Source: Bacteroidales bacterium
GTDB lineage: Bacteria; Bacteroidota; Bacteroidia; Bacteroidales; Muribaculaceae
Assembly (NCBI GenBank): GCA_004553095.1
Contig: SFMJ01000009.1
Span: 1-32,621 of the forward strand
Reading direction: 5' to 3'
DNA: 32,621 nt
Within the stretch, counting starts at the first letter, position 1. Every line of letters begins with the position of its first letter. The notes beneath the pieces were generated by a model that was not told where the DNA came from, made no database searches, and saw only the letters and a program-made list of their open reading frames with translations. Below, piece by piece: positions 24,880 to 32,621 of this stretch. The position numbers and the translations under genes are program-made.

Positions 24880-26349
24880 GTGAAAGAAAATCAGGAGAAA
24901 GCAGCAGAGCGTTCGAACCGCGTGATCGAAGAGGCTGCAAATTCGGAATATAAATATGGGTTTACATCCGATATCGAGACAGAGATAGTGCCTCCCGGTC
25001 TCAATGAGGATGTAATCCGACAGATATCGTCGCTCAAGCAAGAGCCTGAGTGGCTGTTGGAATATCGTCTGAAAGCCTATCGCTATTGGCAGACGCTCAC
25101 CCCTCCGACCTGGGGACATCTTAATATACCCGACATCGACTATCAATCGATCAGCTACTATGCGGCACCCAAGAAGAAGGAGCTGAAAAAGAGCATGGAT
25201 GAGGTGGATCCGGAATTGGTAAAGACCTTCAACAAGCTCGGCATCTCTCTCGAAGAGCAGAAGCATCTGGCGGGAGTGGCAGTCGACGCCGTTCTCGACT
25301 CGGTGAGTGTCAAGACCACACATAAGGAGAAACTCGCCGAACTTGGTGTGATCTTCTGCTCCATGTCGGAGGCTGTAAGAGAGCATCCCGACTTGGTGAA
25401 GAAATACCTTGGGCAGGTGGTAGGCTATCGCGACAATTACTACGCAGCGCTCAATGCGGCAGTATTCTCCGACGGCTCGTTCGTCTACATACCCAAGGGG
25501 GTGAGATGCCCGATGGAGCTGAGCACCTACTTCCGCATCAACGCCTCGGGCACGGGGCAATTCGAGCGCACGCTGATCGTGGCTGACGACGACTCATACG
25601 TAAGTTATCTGGAGGGATGCACCGCCCCGATGCGCGACGAGAACCAGCTGCATGCCGCCGTCGTAGAGATCATCGTCGAGGAGAGAGCCGAGGTGAAATA
25701 TTCTACGGTGCAAAACTGGTATGCCGGCGACAGCCAAGGACGTGGCGGTGTCTACAACTTGGTGACCAAGCGAGGCCTCTGCCGCGGCTATCGCTCGAAA
25801 CTCTCTTGGACACAGGTTGAGACCGGCTCGGCCATCACCTGGAAATATCCCGGCTGCATACTGAAAGGAGATGAGAGCATCGGCGAATTCTACAACGTGG
25901 CGATGACCAACAACTATCAGCAAGCCGACACGGGCACAAAGATGATCCATATCGGACGAGACACCCGAAGCACGATCGTGAGCAAGGGCATCTCGGCAGG
26001 TCGCTCGCAGAATAGTTATCGCGGACTGGTGAAGATAGCCCCCGGGGCTGTCAACAGCCGCAATTACACGCAGTGCGACTCCCTGCTGATGGGCGACAAA
26101 TGTGGTGCCCACACATTCCCATATATCGAAGTGGGCAACGAGACCTCGACCGTAGAGCATGAGGCCACCACCTCCAAGATCAACGAAGAGCAACTCTTCT
26201 ACTGCCGCCAACGTGGCATCCCCACCGAAGAGGCTGTGGCTCTGATCGTCGGCGGCTACACTCGCGAAGTGATGAACAAGCTCCCTATGGAATTTGCCGT
26301 AGAGGCTCAAAAACTTTTACAGATCTCATTGGAGGGAAGTGTAGGTTAG
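24880..26349 (+). CDS. sufB: Fe-S cluster scaffold subunit SufB
   Basis: Scaffold subunit of the SUF iron-sulfur assembly system; SufB builds the cluster together with SufC (ATPase) and SufD. The 489-residue length is normal. The N-terminal region contains [12 protein letters not shown] and [18 protein letters not shown]; the beta-helix core has [20 protein letters not shown] and the conserved [11 protein letters not shown] segment with Cys399, plus GAHTFPYIE. The start is GTG at 24880: reading back in frame there is a stop at 24853 with no ATG between, and homologous sequence begins close to this point. No sufC, sufD or sufS follows; phoH is next. A 40-codon out-of-frame ORF overlaps the start. 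Confidence 0.95.
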   Translation: MKENQEKAAERSNRVIEEAANSEYKYGFTSDIETEIVPPGLNEDVIRQISSLKQEPEWLLEYRLKAYRYWQTLTPPTWGHLNIPDIDYQSISYYAAPKKKELKKSMDEVDPELVKTFNKLGISLEEQKHLAGVAVDAVLDSVSVKTTHKEKLAELGVIFCSMSEAVREHPDLVKKYLGQVVGYRDNYYAALNAAVFSDGSFVYIPKGVRCPMELSTYFRINASGTGQFERTLIVADDDSYVSYLEGCTAPMRDENQLHAAVVEIIVEERAEVKYSTVQNWYAGDSQGRGGVYNLVTKRGLCRGYRSKLSWTQVETGSAITWKYPGCILKGDESIGEFYNVAMTNNYQQADTGTKMIHIGRDTRSTIVSKGISAGRSQNSYRGLVKIAPGAVNSRNYTQCDSLLMGDKCGAHTFPYIEVGNETSTVEHEATTSKINEEQLFYCRQRGIPTEEAVALIVGGYTREVMNKLPMEFAVEAQKLLQISLEGSVG

Positions 26350-26393
26350 AGGGCGATCTAAAAAATTAAATCAGGGGATACAACAGAAAGAGA

Positions 26394-27365
26394 ATGATCG
26401 AACGTATTATCATAATCGATGGCATAGACCCACAGACCTTTTATGGCACCAACAATGCCAATATCTCGTTGATACGCAATTTGTTTCCCAAGTTGCGAGT
26501 GGCGGCACGCGGCAATGTGATCAAGGTGATCGGCGAAGAGAGCGAGACGGCACAATTCGAGAAGAAAGTAAAAGAGATTGAGGCTTATGCCGCCAAATAC
26601 AATAAGCTTGATGAAGATGCTATCATCGACATCATCCGCGGGGATGCCCCGGTGCGCAAGGATGGCGACGGAGTGATCATCTATGGTCAGAACGGCAGGC
26701 CCATATCGGCGCGCAATGCCAATCAAGGGCGGATGGTGAAAAGCTTCAACGAGAATGATCTGACCTTCGCTTTAGGTCCTGCCGGCACGGGGAAAACCTA
26801 CATAGCTATAGCTCTGGCAGTGAGAGCATTGAAGAATAAGGAGATTCGCAAGTTGATCCTTTCTCGTCCGGCAGTAGAGGCGGGAGAGAAACTCGGTTTC
26901 TTGCCCGGAGACATGAAGGAGAAGATCGATCCCTATCTTCAGCCCCTCTATGATGCTTTGGAGGATATGGTTCCGGCGCTGAAGCTTAAAGAATATATGG
27001 ATGCCGGCACGATCCAAATAGCCCCGTTGGCATTCATGCGAGGGAGAACGCTCAATGATGCAGTGATCATCCTGGATGAGGCTCAGAACACGACAGTGCA
27101 GCAGATGAAGATGTTTCTCACACGTCTGGGCATGAACTCGAAGATGGTGGTGACAGGCGACGTAACGCAGATAGACCTGCCGCGAGCCACACGCAGCGGC
27201 CTGCTCAATGCCCTTCGCATCTTGAAGGGTGTCAAAGGGATCGGCGTGATCGAGTATGAGAAGAAGGATATCGTGCGCCACCCCTTAGTGCAACGCATCG
27301 TAGATGCCTACGAAAGTCATCACGATGAAGAGCCGGAGGATAGCGATGGCGACAGAGAGGAGTAA
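26394..27365 (+). CDS. phoH: PhoH-family ATPase
   Basis: Cytosolic P-loop NTPase of the PhoH family, 323 residues, found in most bacteria next to RNA-processing genes. An N-terminal domain of about 110 residues (SPF-like start MIERIIIIDG, then a small alpha/beta KH-like part) precedes the PhoH core. Walker A is GPAGTGKT at 128-135 with Lys134; Walker B is VIILDEAQN with Asp228 and Glu229. RPAVEAGEKLGFLPGD at 158-173 is characteristic. The acidic tail (DEEPEDSDGDREE) is not conserved. A role in RNA metabolism is a family-level inference; the gene is 44 bases after sufB. Confidence 0.94.
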   Translation: MIERIIIIDGIDPQTFYGTNNANISLIRNLFPKLRVAARGNVIKVIGEESETAQFEKKVKEIEAYAAKYNKLDEDAIIDIIRGDAPVRKDGDGVIIYGQNGRPISARNANQGRMVKSFNENDLTFALGPAGTGKTYIAIALAVRALKNKEIRKLILSRPAVEAGEKLGFLPGDMKEKIDPYLQPLYDALEDMVPALKLKEYMDAGTIQIAPLAFMRGRTLNDAVIILDEAQNTTVQQMKMFLTRLGMNSKMVVTGDVTQIDLPRATRSGLLNALRILKGVKGIGVIEYEKKDIVRHPLVQRIVDAYESHHDEEPEDSDGDREE

Positions 27366-27468
27366 CCTTCGACAATATAATCTCAGATCGGTCAAAAGAA
27401 AATATTCAGCAAAGATAGTAAAACAGAAAGATATAATATAAAAGCATAAAATAGAGGAGTAAAGCAAT

Positions 27469-28263
27469 ATGGTCAAACCTGGCGACACAGTGAGATATCT
27501 AAACGACGTGGGTGGAGGGAAAGTGATCCGAGTCGAGGGGCAGATAGCATACGTCGACGATGATGGATTCGAGACACCGGTCCATGTTCGCGAATTGGTG
27601 GTGGTGCTTCCGGCGGGACATAAGCCGTCGGGGCCCGGCAATAAAGTGTTCGACCAGAAGGCCTTCGATGTAGGGCGCACTTCGGAACGTAGCGAACCGG
27701 AGGAAGAGTCGGCCGACGAGCCCCTGACATTGGCAGATCTCAGGGCCATGCAAGAGGAGGAGGAATTTCCAATCGAAGAGACGGAATATGGCGACGATAT
27801 GACCATCCTGTTGGCATTCGAGCCTGCCAATATCAAGCGACTTTCCGACACCACCCTCACCGCACTCTTGGTCAATGACTCCAACTATTTTATGATCTAT
27901 CAGCTGCTACGTCGCGAGGGGGATGGCTGGATAGTGGCAGCAAGTGGGGAAGCCGCCCCCAATGAGATAGTGGAATTGGGGGGCTATACCATGCAATCGA
28001 TCGAACTGCTCGAGCGTGTCGTATTGCAGGCTATGGTCTATAAGAAGGATAAGTCGTTCGAAGTGAAGACCCCGCTGAGCGTATCTCGCAAGATCGACAT
28101 CAGCCGATTTGCCAAGGCACATCATTATCAGTGTGGTATGTATTTCGACACTCCGGTGCTCGAAGTGCCCATCCTGGCGGAGGTGTCGCGCCGCAAGAAG
28201 GTGGAGGCAACCCCCGGCAATAAGAGAAATCAGAAGAACAATAAAAGCAACAAGAAGAAATAA
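27469..28263 (+). CDS. DUF2027 protein lacking an Smr domain
   Basis: Bacteroidetes-type DUF2027 protein, 264 residues. The N-terminal part is a small beta domain (KPGDTVRYLNDVGGGKVIRV, at 3-22, then DDDGFETPVHVREL). After an acidic linker (about 68-108) comes the main domain at about 110-240 with AFEPANIKRLSDTTLTALLV and VNDSNYFMIY. In the relatives I know, the protein continues through a Lys/Asn-rich linker into a nuclease-like Smr domain of about 80 residues. Here it ends inside that linker (RNQKNNKSNKKK) and no Smr sequence is found downstream. Function is unknown. A 14-base direct repeat lies across the stop codon. Confidence 0.8.
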   Translation: MVKPGDTVRYLNDVGGGKVIRVEGQIAYVDDDGFETPVHVRELVVVLPAGHKPSGPGNKVFDQKAFDVGRTSERSEPEEESADEPLTLADLRAMQEEEEFPIEETEYGDDMTILLAFEPANIKRLSDTTLTALLVNDSNYFMIYQLLRREGDGWIVAASGEAAPNEIVELGGYTMQSIELLERVVLQAMVYKKDKSFEVKTPLSVSRKIDISRFAKAHHYQCGMYFDTPVLEVPILAEVSRRKKVEATPGNKRNQKNNKSNKKK

Positions 28264-28281
28264 CCCTAACAAGAAGAAATA
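28249..28281 (+). repeat. 14-bp direct repeat across the DUF2027 end and DUF695 start
   Basis: AACAAGAAGAAATA occurs at 28249-28262 (last codons and start of the stop codon of DUF2027) and again at 28268-28281 (up to the A of the next ATG). The copies are 19 bases apart. The repeat provides a purine-rich stretch just before the DUF695 start and looks like a short duplication. Confidence 0.75.
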
Positions 28282-28727
28282 TGGCAGAACGATGGTGGAG
28301 CGCACCGATGCAGGGAGAACATGGCAAGACGGTGATGGTGAGTGGTCGCGATGAGATGGACCGCATTATCGCCAAGGGGCGTCATGTCTTTCTGGTGAAG
28401 GTGAGTTGGAGATATAATGCCAATTCGGAGGGATATCCCGATGAAATCGACGCCGAACTTATGGGGAGGGTCAATGATGCCTTGGAAGAGACATTTCACA
28501 AGGACAATGCGGCATATATGGTGGCGATCTTCACCGGCGAAGGATGCCGCGATTGGCTCTTCTACACCACGAGTCTACCCATCTTCGGCAAGATCTTCAA
28601 TCGGGCATTGGAGCCTATAGAAGAGACTATTCCCTTCGAGATCGAGGCTCAGTCCGACCCCGAATGGGAAGAATATCAGGAGATGAAGCGCCTCACCTAT
28701 ATTCCCCCGGATGAGGATGAAGATTAA
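28281..28727 (+). CDS. DUF695 protein
   Basis: A 148-residue cytosolic protein of the DUF695 family. Conserved elements: ERWWSAPMQGEHGKTVMV at the start, VSWRYNANSEGYPDEIDAEL near 41-60, VAIFTGEGCRDWLFYTTSLP near 81-100, and SDPEWEEYQEMKRL near 125-138. It ends in an acidic tail (PDEDED). No catalytic motif is known for the family. The start is 17 bases after the DUF2027 stop, so they are probably cotranscribed. Confidence 0.85.
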   Translation: MAERWWSAPMQGEHGKTVMVSGRDEMDRIIAKGRHVFLVKVSWRYNANSEGYPDEIDAELMGRVNDALEETFHKDNAAYMVAIFTGEGCRDWLFYTTSLPIFGKIFNRALEPIEETIPFEIEAQSDPEWEEYQEMKRLTYIPPDEDED

Positions 28728-28809
28728 ATACAAAAGCTGATCATCTGAGGATGAATCAATTAGATATTTTCGAACAAATAATAAATATAATAACAAAACA
28801 GTTAACCTT

Positions 28810-31581
28810 ATGAAGAAAACAATATTACTTGCGATTCTCAGCATCGTGGCATTAGTGCCCTCGCTGCGCGCACAGGTGGTCACCACCGAACCGACGCCGC
28901 TGCAAGAGGATTCTGAGAATGTAGTGGTCTATTTCCATGCAGACCAAGGCAATAAAGGGATGATGGGGCTCTCATCAGATACAAAGGTGTATGCCCACAC
29001 CGGTGTAAAAGTGATCGACGGCGATGGCATCGTGACCGACTGGAAATATGCTCCCTCTTGGAATGTCGATCTCCCTAAGTATCTTCTATCATACGTAAGC
29101 GAAGACCTATGGAAACTCGACATAGGGAATATCCGCGAATTTTATGGTGTGGCAGAGGATGAGACAGTGTTGAGACTCTGCTTCGTATTCCGCACCTCCA
29201 AGGGGACCAAGGAGGGTAAAGAGGCTGATGGTTCGGACATCTATGTCGATGTGGTGGAGAGTGGCTTCCAGCTGACACTCACCAACTCATCGAACGCTAC
29301 GATCGTCGGAGCATCACGCCCCTCATTGCGTTTTTCAGTCGCCACCACAGCCACAGCCGACATCACGCTGTCGGTGAATGACACACAGATAGCATCTGTA
29401 GAGCAGGCTACTTCGCTCCAGAGTGTCTATACCTTCCCCGGTGTCGGCACCTACGAGGTGAAGGCTACAGCCACCGCCGATGGTCAGACCATCTCACGCA
29501 CCATGACTATCCTCTATCCCAGAGATTCACAGGCTGCCGGCGACACAAGCATACCCCCAATGGGTGTCACCAAGAATAGCGATGGCACTTACACATTCTG
29601 TCTCGCCGCCCCCGGCAAGAGCAGCGTCATAGTCGTCGGTTCGTGGAATGGCTATATGCCCAAAGAGAACTATGTGATGGATTATGTAGACGAAAGCAAG
29701 GATGGCTATGACTTGAGATATTTCAAGGTGAATATCCCCGCATCGGAGACCGGCTCGACATTCGGCTATTATTACATGGTGGATGGCTCGACAGCCGTAG
29801 GCGATCCTTATGCACGACTTGTGCTCGACCCCTACAACGACCGCTATATCACTTCTGAAGTATATCCCGACATGCCTGCATATCCGGAGGGGAAAGTGCC
29901 TAACAATACACTTGTGGCGTGGTATGGCGACAACCTCTTGGACTATGATTGGCAAGACAGCGGCTTCACCGCAGCACCCAAAGAAGATCTTATCATCTAT
30001 GAAATGCTATTCCGCGATTTCACCGGCACCGAAGGCGAATCTAAAGGCAACGGCACCGTGCGCCAAGCCATTGAGAAGCTCGGCTATCTCAAGGATCTTG
30101 GTGTCAACGCCATCGAGTTGATGCCTATCAGCGAGTTCAACGGCAATAACTCTTGGGGTTACAATCCCAACTTCTATTTCGCTACCGACAAGGCATACGG
30201 TACTCCTCAGGATTATAAGGAGTTCATCGACCGTGCTCACCAACTCGGCATGGCTGTCGTGCTCGACGTAGTGCTCAACCAGTCGGATGGACTTCACCCC
30301 TGGTATAAGATGTATCCCATCTCGAGCAATCCATTCTATAATAAGACAGCACCCCACGCCTATAGCGTGCTCAATGACTGGAATCAGGACAATCCGCTCG
30401 TGATGCAGCAATGGCTCGACATGGTGAAGTTCTGGATCAGCGAGTATCATATCGATGGCTATCGTTTCGACCTGGTTAAGGGTCTTGGCGATAACGATTC
30501 TTATGGCAGCGGCACTGAGGCTTACAACGCCAGCCGCGTGGCTCGTATGAAGAAAATCCACGACGCAATGCGCACAGTCAACCCCGATGCATATTTCATC
30601 AATGAGAACCTCGCCGGATCTAAGGAGGAGAATGAGATGGCTCAAGATGGCGAAATGAACTGGGCTAATGTCAACAATGCCGGTTGTCAGTTTGCCATGG
30701 GCTATAGCTCTGAGTCCAACCTCAACAGAATGTGGGCAGTGAAGGATAGCCGCACTGCAGGCAGCACTGTGGCTTATCTCGAAAGCCATGACGAGCAACG
30801 CATGGGCTATAAGCAGATCAAGTGGGGCGTATCCGCCGTGAAGAATGATCATAAGGTATGTATGCAACGTCTCGGCTCGGCTGCCGCACAGATGATCCTC
30901 GTGCCCGGAGCGCACATGATATGGCAATTCTCCGAACTTGGCAACGACCAGAACACCAAGGATGCGAAAGGCGGTAATGACACCAGCCCGAAGATCGTCA
31001 ACTGGAATGCCCTCAACGATCCTGACAATGCCGCTCTCTATCAGTGCTATCGTGAGCTGATCACCATCCGCTTGGAGAATCCCGAACTCTTCGCGGCAGA
31101 TGCCGACTATTCGCTCAACCTCTCTGCATGGGCCACCGGCAGATATATCAACACTACTGCCGGCAATAAGGAACTTTATGTAGTGATCAATCCCAACACA
31201 TCGGGCGATGATCTGACTCTGACTGTTCCCTTCAAGAGCGACAACAATGGTGCTTATCATATCGCATCGAAGAGCCACGACTCGAATCCGACATTCGATG
31301 CAGCTGCCAAGACAGTTACAGTGTCCAAAGGATGCTATGCCGTAGTGACCACCACCGACATCACCGGCGTAGAGGATGTAACTCTTGACACTCTTGAGCA
31401 GACTCGCATCTATGCACAGGGGCACAGCATTTGCGTGAAGAATTGCGAAGGCCTCGTTGAGGTATACACACTCGATGGGAAGAACGTAGCCAAGAGCTAT
31501 GGCAACGCATCGATCGACGTAGCCCCCGGCGTATACGTAGTAAGAGCCGCCGGCAACACAGCCAAAGTCATCGTAAGATAA
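28810..31581 (+). CDS. Secreted GH13 alpha-amylase-family enzyme with type IX-like sorting domain
   Basis: Extracellular or periplasmic starch/alpha-glucan hydrolase, 923 residues. A signal peptide ends near residue 21 (LRA-QV) with no lipobox cysteine. N-terminal region 27-150 (VVVYFHADQGN, YAHTGV, IREFYGV) resembles the first domain of other Bacteroidetes amylases. An Ig-like domain follows (about 165-240), then a CBM48-like E-set (about 255-350) and the GH13 barrel (about 390-745). Catalytic residues are all present: Asp554 in GYRFDLVKG, Glu599 in FINENLAG and Asp661 in ESHDEQRMG. Region I reads DVVLNQ, with Gln491 where most GH13 enzymes have His. A beta-sandwich (about 765-850) precedes the C-terminal 70 residues, which fit a type IX sorting domain (VEVYTLDGKNV ... 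GVYVVRAAGNTAKVIV). No susC/D genes are adjacent. Confidence 0.9.
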   Translation: MKKTILLAILSIVALVPSLRAQVVTTEPTPLQEDSENVVVYFHADQGNKGMMGLSSDTKVYAHTGVKVIDGDGIVTDWKYAPSWNVDLPKYLLSYVSEDLWKLDIGNIREFYGVAEDETVLRLCFVFRTSKGTKEGKEADGSDIYVDVVESGFQLTLTNSSNATIVGASRPSLRFSVATTATADITLSVNDTQIASVEQATSLQSVYTFPGVGTYEVKATATADGQTISRTMTILYPRDSQAAGDTSIPPMGVTKNSDGTYTFCLAAPGKSSVIVVGSWNGYMPKENYVMDYVDESKDGYDLRYFKVNIPASETGSTFGYYYMVDGSTAVGDPYARLVLDPYNDRYITSEVYPDMPAYPEGKVPNNTLVAWYGDNLLDYDWQDSGFTAAPKEDLIIYEMLFRDFTGTEGESKGNGTVRQAIEKLGYLKDLGVNAIELMPISEFNGNNSWGYNPNFYFATDKAYGTPQDYKEFIDRAHQLGMAVVLDVVLNQSDGLHPWYKMYPISSNPFYNKTAPHAYSVLNDWNQDNPLVMQQWLDMVKFWISEYHIDGYRFDLVKGLGDNDSYGSGTEAYNASRVARMKKIHDAMRTVNPDAYFINENLAGSKEENEMAQDGEMNWANVNNAGCQFAMGYSSESNLNRMWAVKDSRTAGSTVAYLESHDEQRMGYKQIKWGVSAVKNDHKVCMQRLGSAAAQMILVPGAHMIWQFSELGNDQNTKDAKGGNDTSPKIVNWNALNDPDNAALYQCYRELITIRLENPELFAADADYSLNLSAWATGRYINTTAGNKELYVVINPNTSGDDLTLTVPFKSDNNGAYHIASKSHDSNPTFDAAAKTVTVSKGCYAVVTTTDITGVEDVTLDTLEQTRIYAQGHSICVKNCEGLVEVYTLDGKNVAKSYGNASIDVAPGVYVVRAAGNTAKVIVR

Positions 31582-31602
31582 GAATAAACACAACAAATCA
31601 AA

Positions 31603-31637
31603 AGAGCGGGCGAAGCCATGGTTGCTTCGCCCGCTCT
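31603..31637. terminator. Bidirectional terminator between the amylase and the type III gene
   Basis: A perfect 14-bp stem: 31603-31616 pairs with 31624-31637 (AGAGCGGGCGAAGC and its complement), with a 7-base loop. Read on the - strand the hairpin is followed by TTTTGATTTG, a fair terminator tract for the type III gene ending at 31656. On the + strand it is followed by CATTATG, weaker. The two genes converge on it. Confidence 0.85.
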
Positions 31638-31655
31638 CATTATGCCGGAATGCCC

Positions 31656-32621
31656 CTAATCTATACCATTTATCAGGTTGTAAAGATTTTCAAACTTATC
31701 TACTACGCCGTATCTCACTTTCGAGGTCGATATGCGGTTGAACAGTTTTTTTGCACATTCTGTCTTGGCTTTTTCCACTCCTCGCAGTTCCATTCCGTCA
31801 AGCGAACCTTTGGTTTCTGCCACGAAGAAAACGTGCCGCACAGTACCGTCGTTGAACACAATCGCCCAGTCAGGAGCATAGTTGCCAACAGGCGTAGGAA
31901 TTTTCAGCTTGCGTGGTAACTTGGCATAAACCTGCACCTCAGTAGCACCTTCAAGAGCCTCTGCAAATTGTCGCTCGCCGTCGCTGTCGAAAGCAATGTA
32001 TGGAGTTATGTGCTTCTGTGCTTCAATCACCTTGTTGATGTTGAGTTTACGCTCAGGCACGAAGATGCTGCTGTCGTACTTGCCGGCAATACGGTTGTAG
32101 GAAATATGCTCCACAATCATCGTTGCCTTTTGCTCACGAATAGTCTTAACCACGTTGCGGATAAATTCTTCCGGGTTGTTTTTGAACAATAGGATTTTAT
32201 TGTCGATGCCTTGCAGTATCTTCACCACCGAGCGGCGTGTGAGCCTTGCACCGCGAGCGATGTCGCCCACGAGGTCGTAAGGCACGTTTGAAGTGCTTAC
32301 GTCGGAGAGTTCGCTTGTAGTGGTTTTTGTGTTGCCAAATTCCGTAACCTTGTCGCTATCCTGTGTGCCTGTAACCTTCACATACTGCAACTTTGTAACA
32401 GTGAGTTTTGCTCGCAGGGCTGCAACAACTTTCTCTATAAGTTCGTTGCTGTCGTAGTGCACGGTATAGACATACTTATTGTTTATCTCGTTCCACATTT
32501 CCTGGAAGCGTTCGTTGTCGAAGTTATCGTTAAGGTTGTTTTCAGGCGTTGTAGTTTCCACCGGCTCCACCATATCATCAAGCACTTTCGGATTGAAGAT
32601 ACCTGCCACGAGTTTCATCAC
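31656..32621 (-). CDS. Type III restriction enzyme Res subunit, C-terminal part (cut by window edge)
   Basis: The right window edge truncates this gene; only 321 C-terminal residues are seen and the coding frame is still open at 32621. Type III Res subunits are usually near 900-1000 residues, with an N-terminal helicase. The visible part carries the endonuclease domain: DSDGERQFAEAL (211-222 in this fragment), then NYAPDWAIVF with Asp251 and VAETKG with Glu269 and Lys271, a clear PD-(D/E)xK set. The protein would cut foreign DNA together with a Mod methyltransferase that should lie further right. Base composition appears lower in G+C than the rest of the window, consistent with acquisition. 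Confidence 0.88.
   Translation of the reverse strand: MMKLVAGIFNPKVLDDMVEPVETTTPENNLNDNFDNERFQEMWNEINNKYVYTVHYDSNELIEKVVAALRAKLTVTKLQYVKVTGTQDSDKVTEFGNTKTTTSELSDVSTSNVPYDLVGDIARGARLTRRSVVKILQGIDNKILLFKNNPEEFIRNVVKTIREQKATMIVEHISYNRIAGKYDSSIFVPERKLNINKVIEAQKHITPYIAFDSDGERQFAEALEGATEVQVYAKLPRKLKIPTPVGNYAPDWAIVFNDGTVRHVFFVAETKGSLDGMELRGVEKAKTECAKKLFNRISTSKVRYGVVDKFENLYNLINGID

Noticed and set aside
30007..31596. Long open frame (529 codons) on the - strand opposite the amylase gene
   Set aside because: The + strand encodes a GH13 enzyme with full catalytic motifs. The antisense frame has no recognisable domain and reflects codon bias of the sense strand.
1..32621. CRISPR arrays, tRNA and rRNA genes, insertion sequences
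   Set aside because: No spaced direct-repeat series, no cloverleaf-like sequence and no transposase were found on reading both strands.

Overview
The window looks like a chromosomal segment of a gut-type Bacteroidales, most likely close to Muribaculaceae. Three things point there: Bacteroidetes-specific families (DUF5683 next to parAB, DUF2027, DUF695, a SusG-like GH13 enzyme with a type IX-like C-terminal sorting domain), promoter-like TAnnTTTG boxes, and weak Shine-Dalgarno signals. The family-level placement is an inference from gene content; no rRNA gene is present to settle it. All recognisable genes lie on the + strand except a type III restriction subunit cut off by the right edge. I see no tRNA, rRNA, CRISPR array or insertion sequence.

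Layout. 1-345 is a noncoding leader with several short palindromes and a 22-bp tandem repeat. 346-5816 is a three-gene heavy-metal RND efflux operon (His-rich lipoprotein adaptor, CzcA/CusA-type pump, TolC-like outer-membrane channel), closed by a complex inverted repeat. 6071-13947 is a housekeeping run: a YqeY protein, serS, a membrane-anchored protein that reads as a pseudokinase, a GNAT-family protein, menG/ubiE, a U32 (TrhP/YegQ-like) protein, a YqiA-like hydrolase and a class I aminotransferase. 14108-18348 is the chromosome-partition and cell-wall block: parA, parB, a DUF5683 membrane protein and a MltD-like LysM transglycosylase. 18452-19802 is an nhaD-type Na+/H+ antiporter gene broken by an out-of-frame junction. 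19805-24743 holds a DegT-family sugar aminotransferase, the potassium-uptake pair trkA-trkH and a GT2 glycosyltransferase. 24880-28727 holds sufB without sufC or sufD, phoH, a DUF2027 protein without its usual Smr domain, and a DUF695 protein. 28810-31581 is a large secreted alpha-amylase-family enzyme. A strong inverted repeat separates it from the type III restriction gene on the other strand.

How the genes work together. The efflux genes should form one envelope-spanning pump. ParA and ParB should segregate the chromosome. TrkA gates TrkH. The aminotransferase and the glycosyltransferase fit surface-polysaccharide synthesis. SufB needs SufC and SufD from elsewhere in the genome. The best candidates for something new are the degenerate kinase-fold membrane protein beside serS, the perfect 14-bp inverted repeat over the parA promoter with arms resembling DnaA boxes, and a short palindromic element (CGATAAAATCG) that recurs in the leaders of three separate transcription units.
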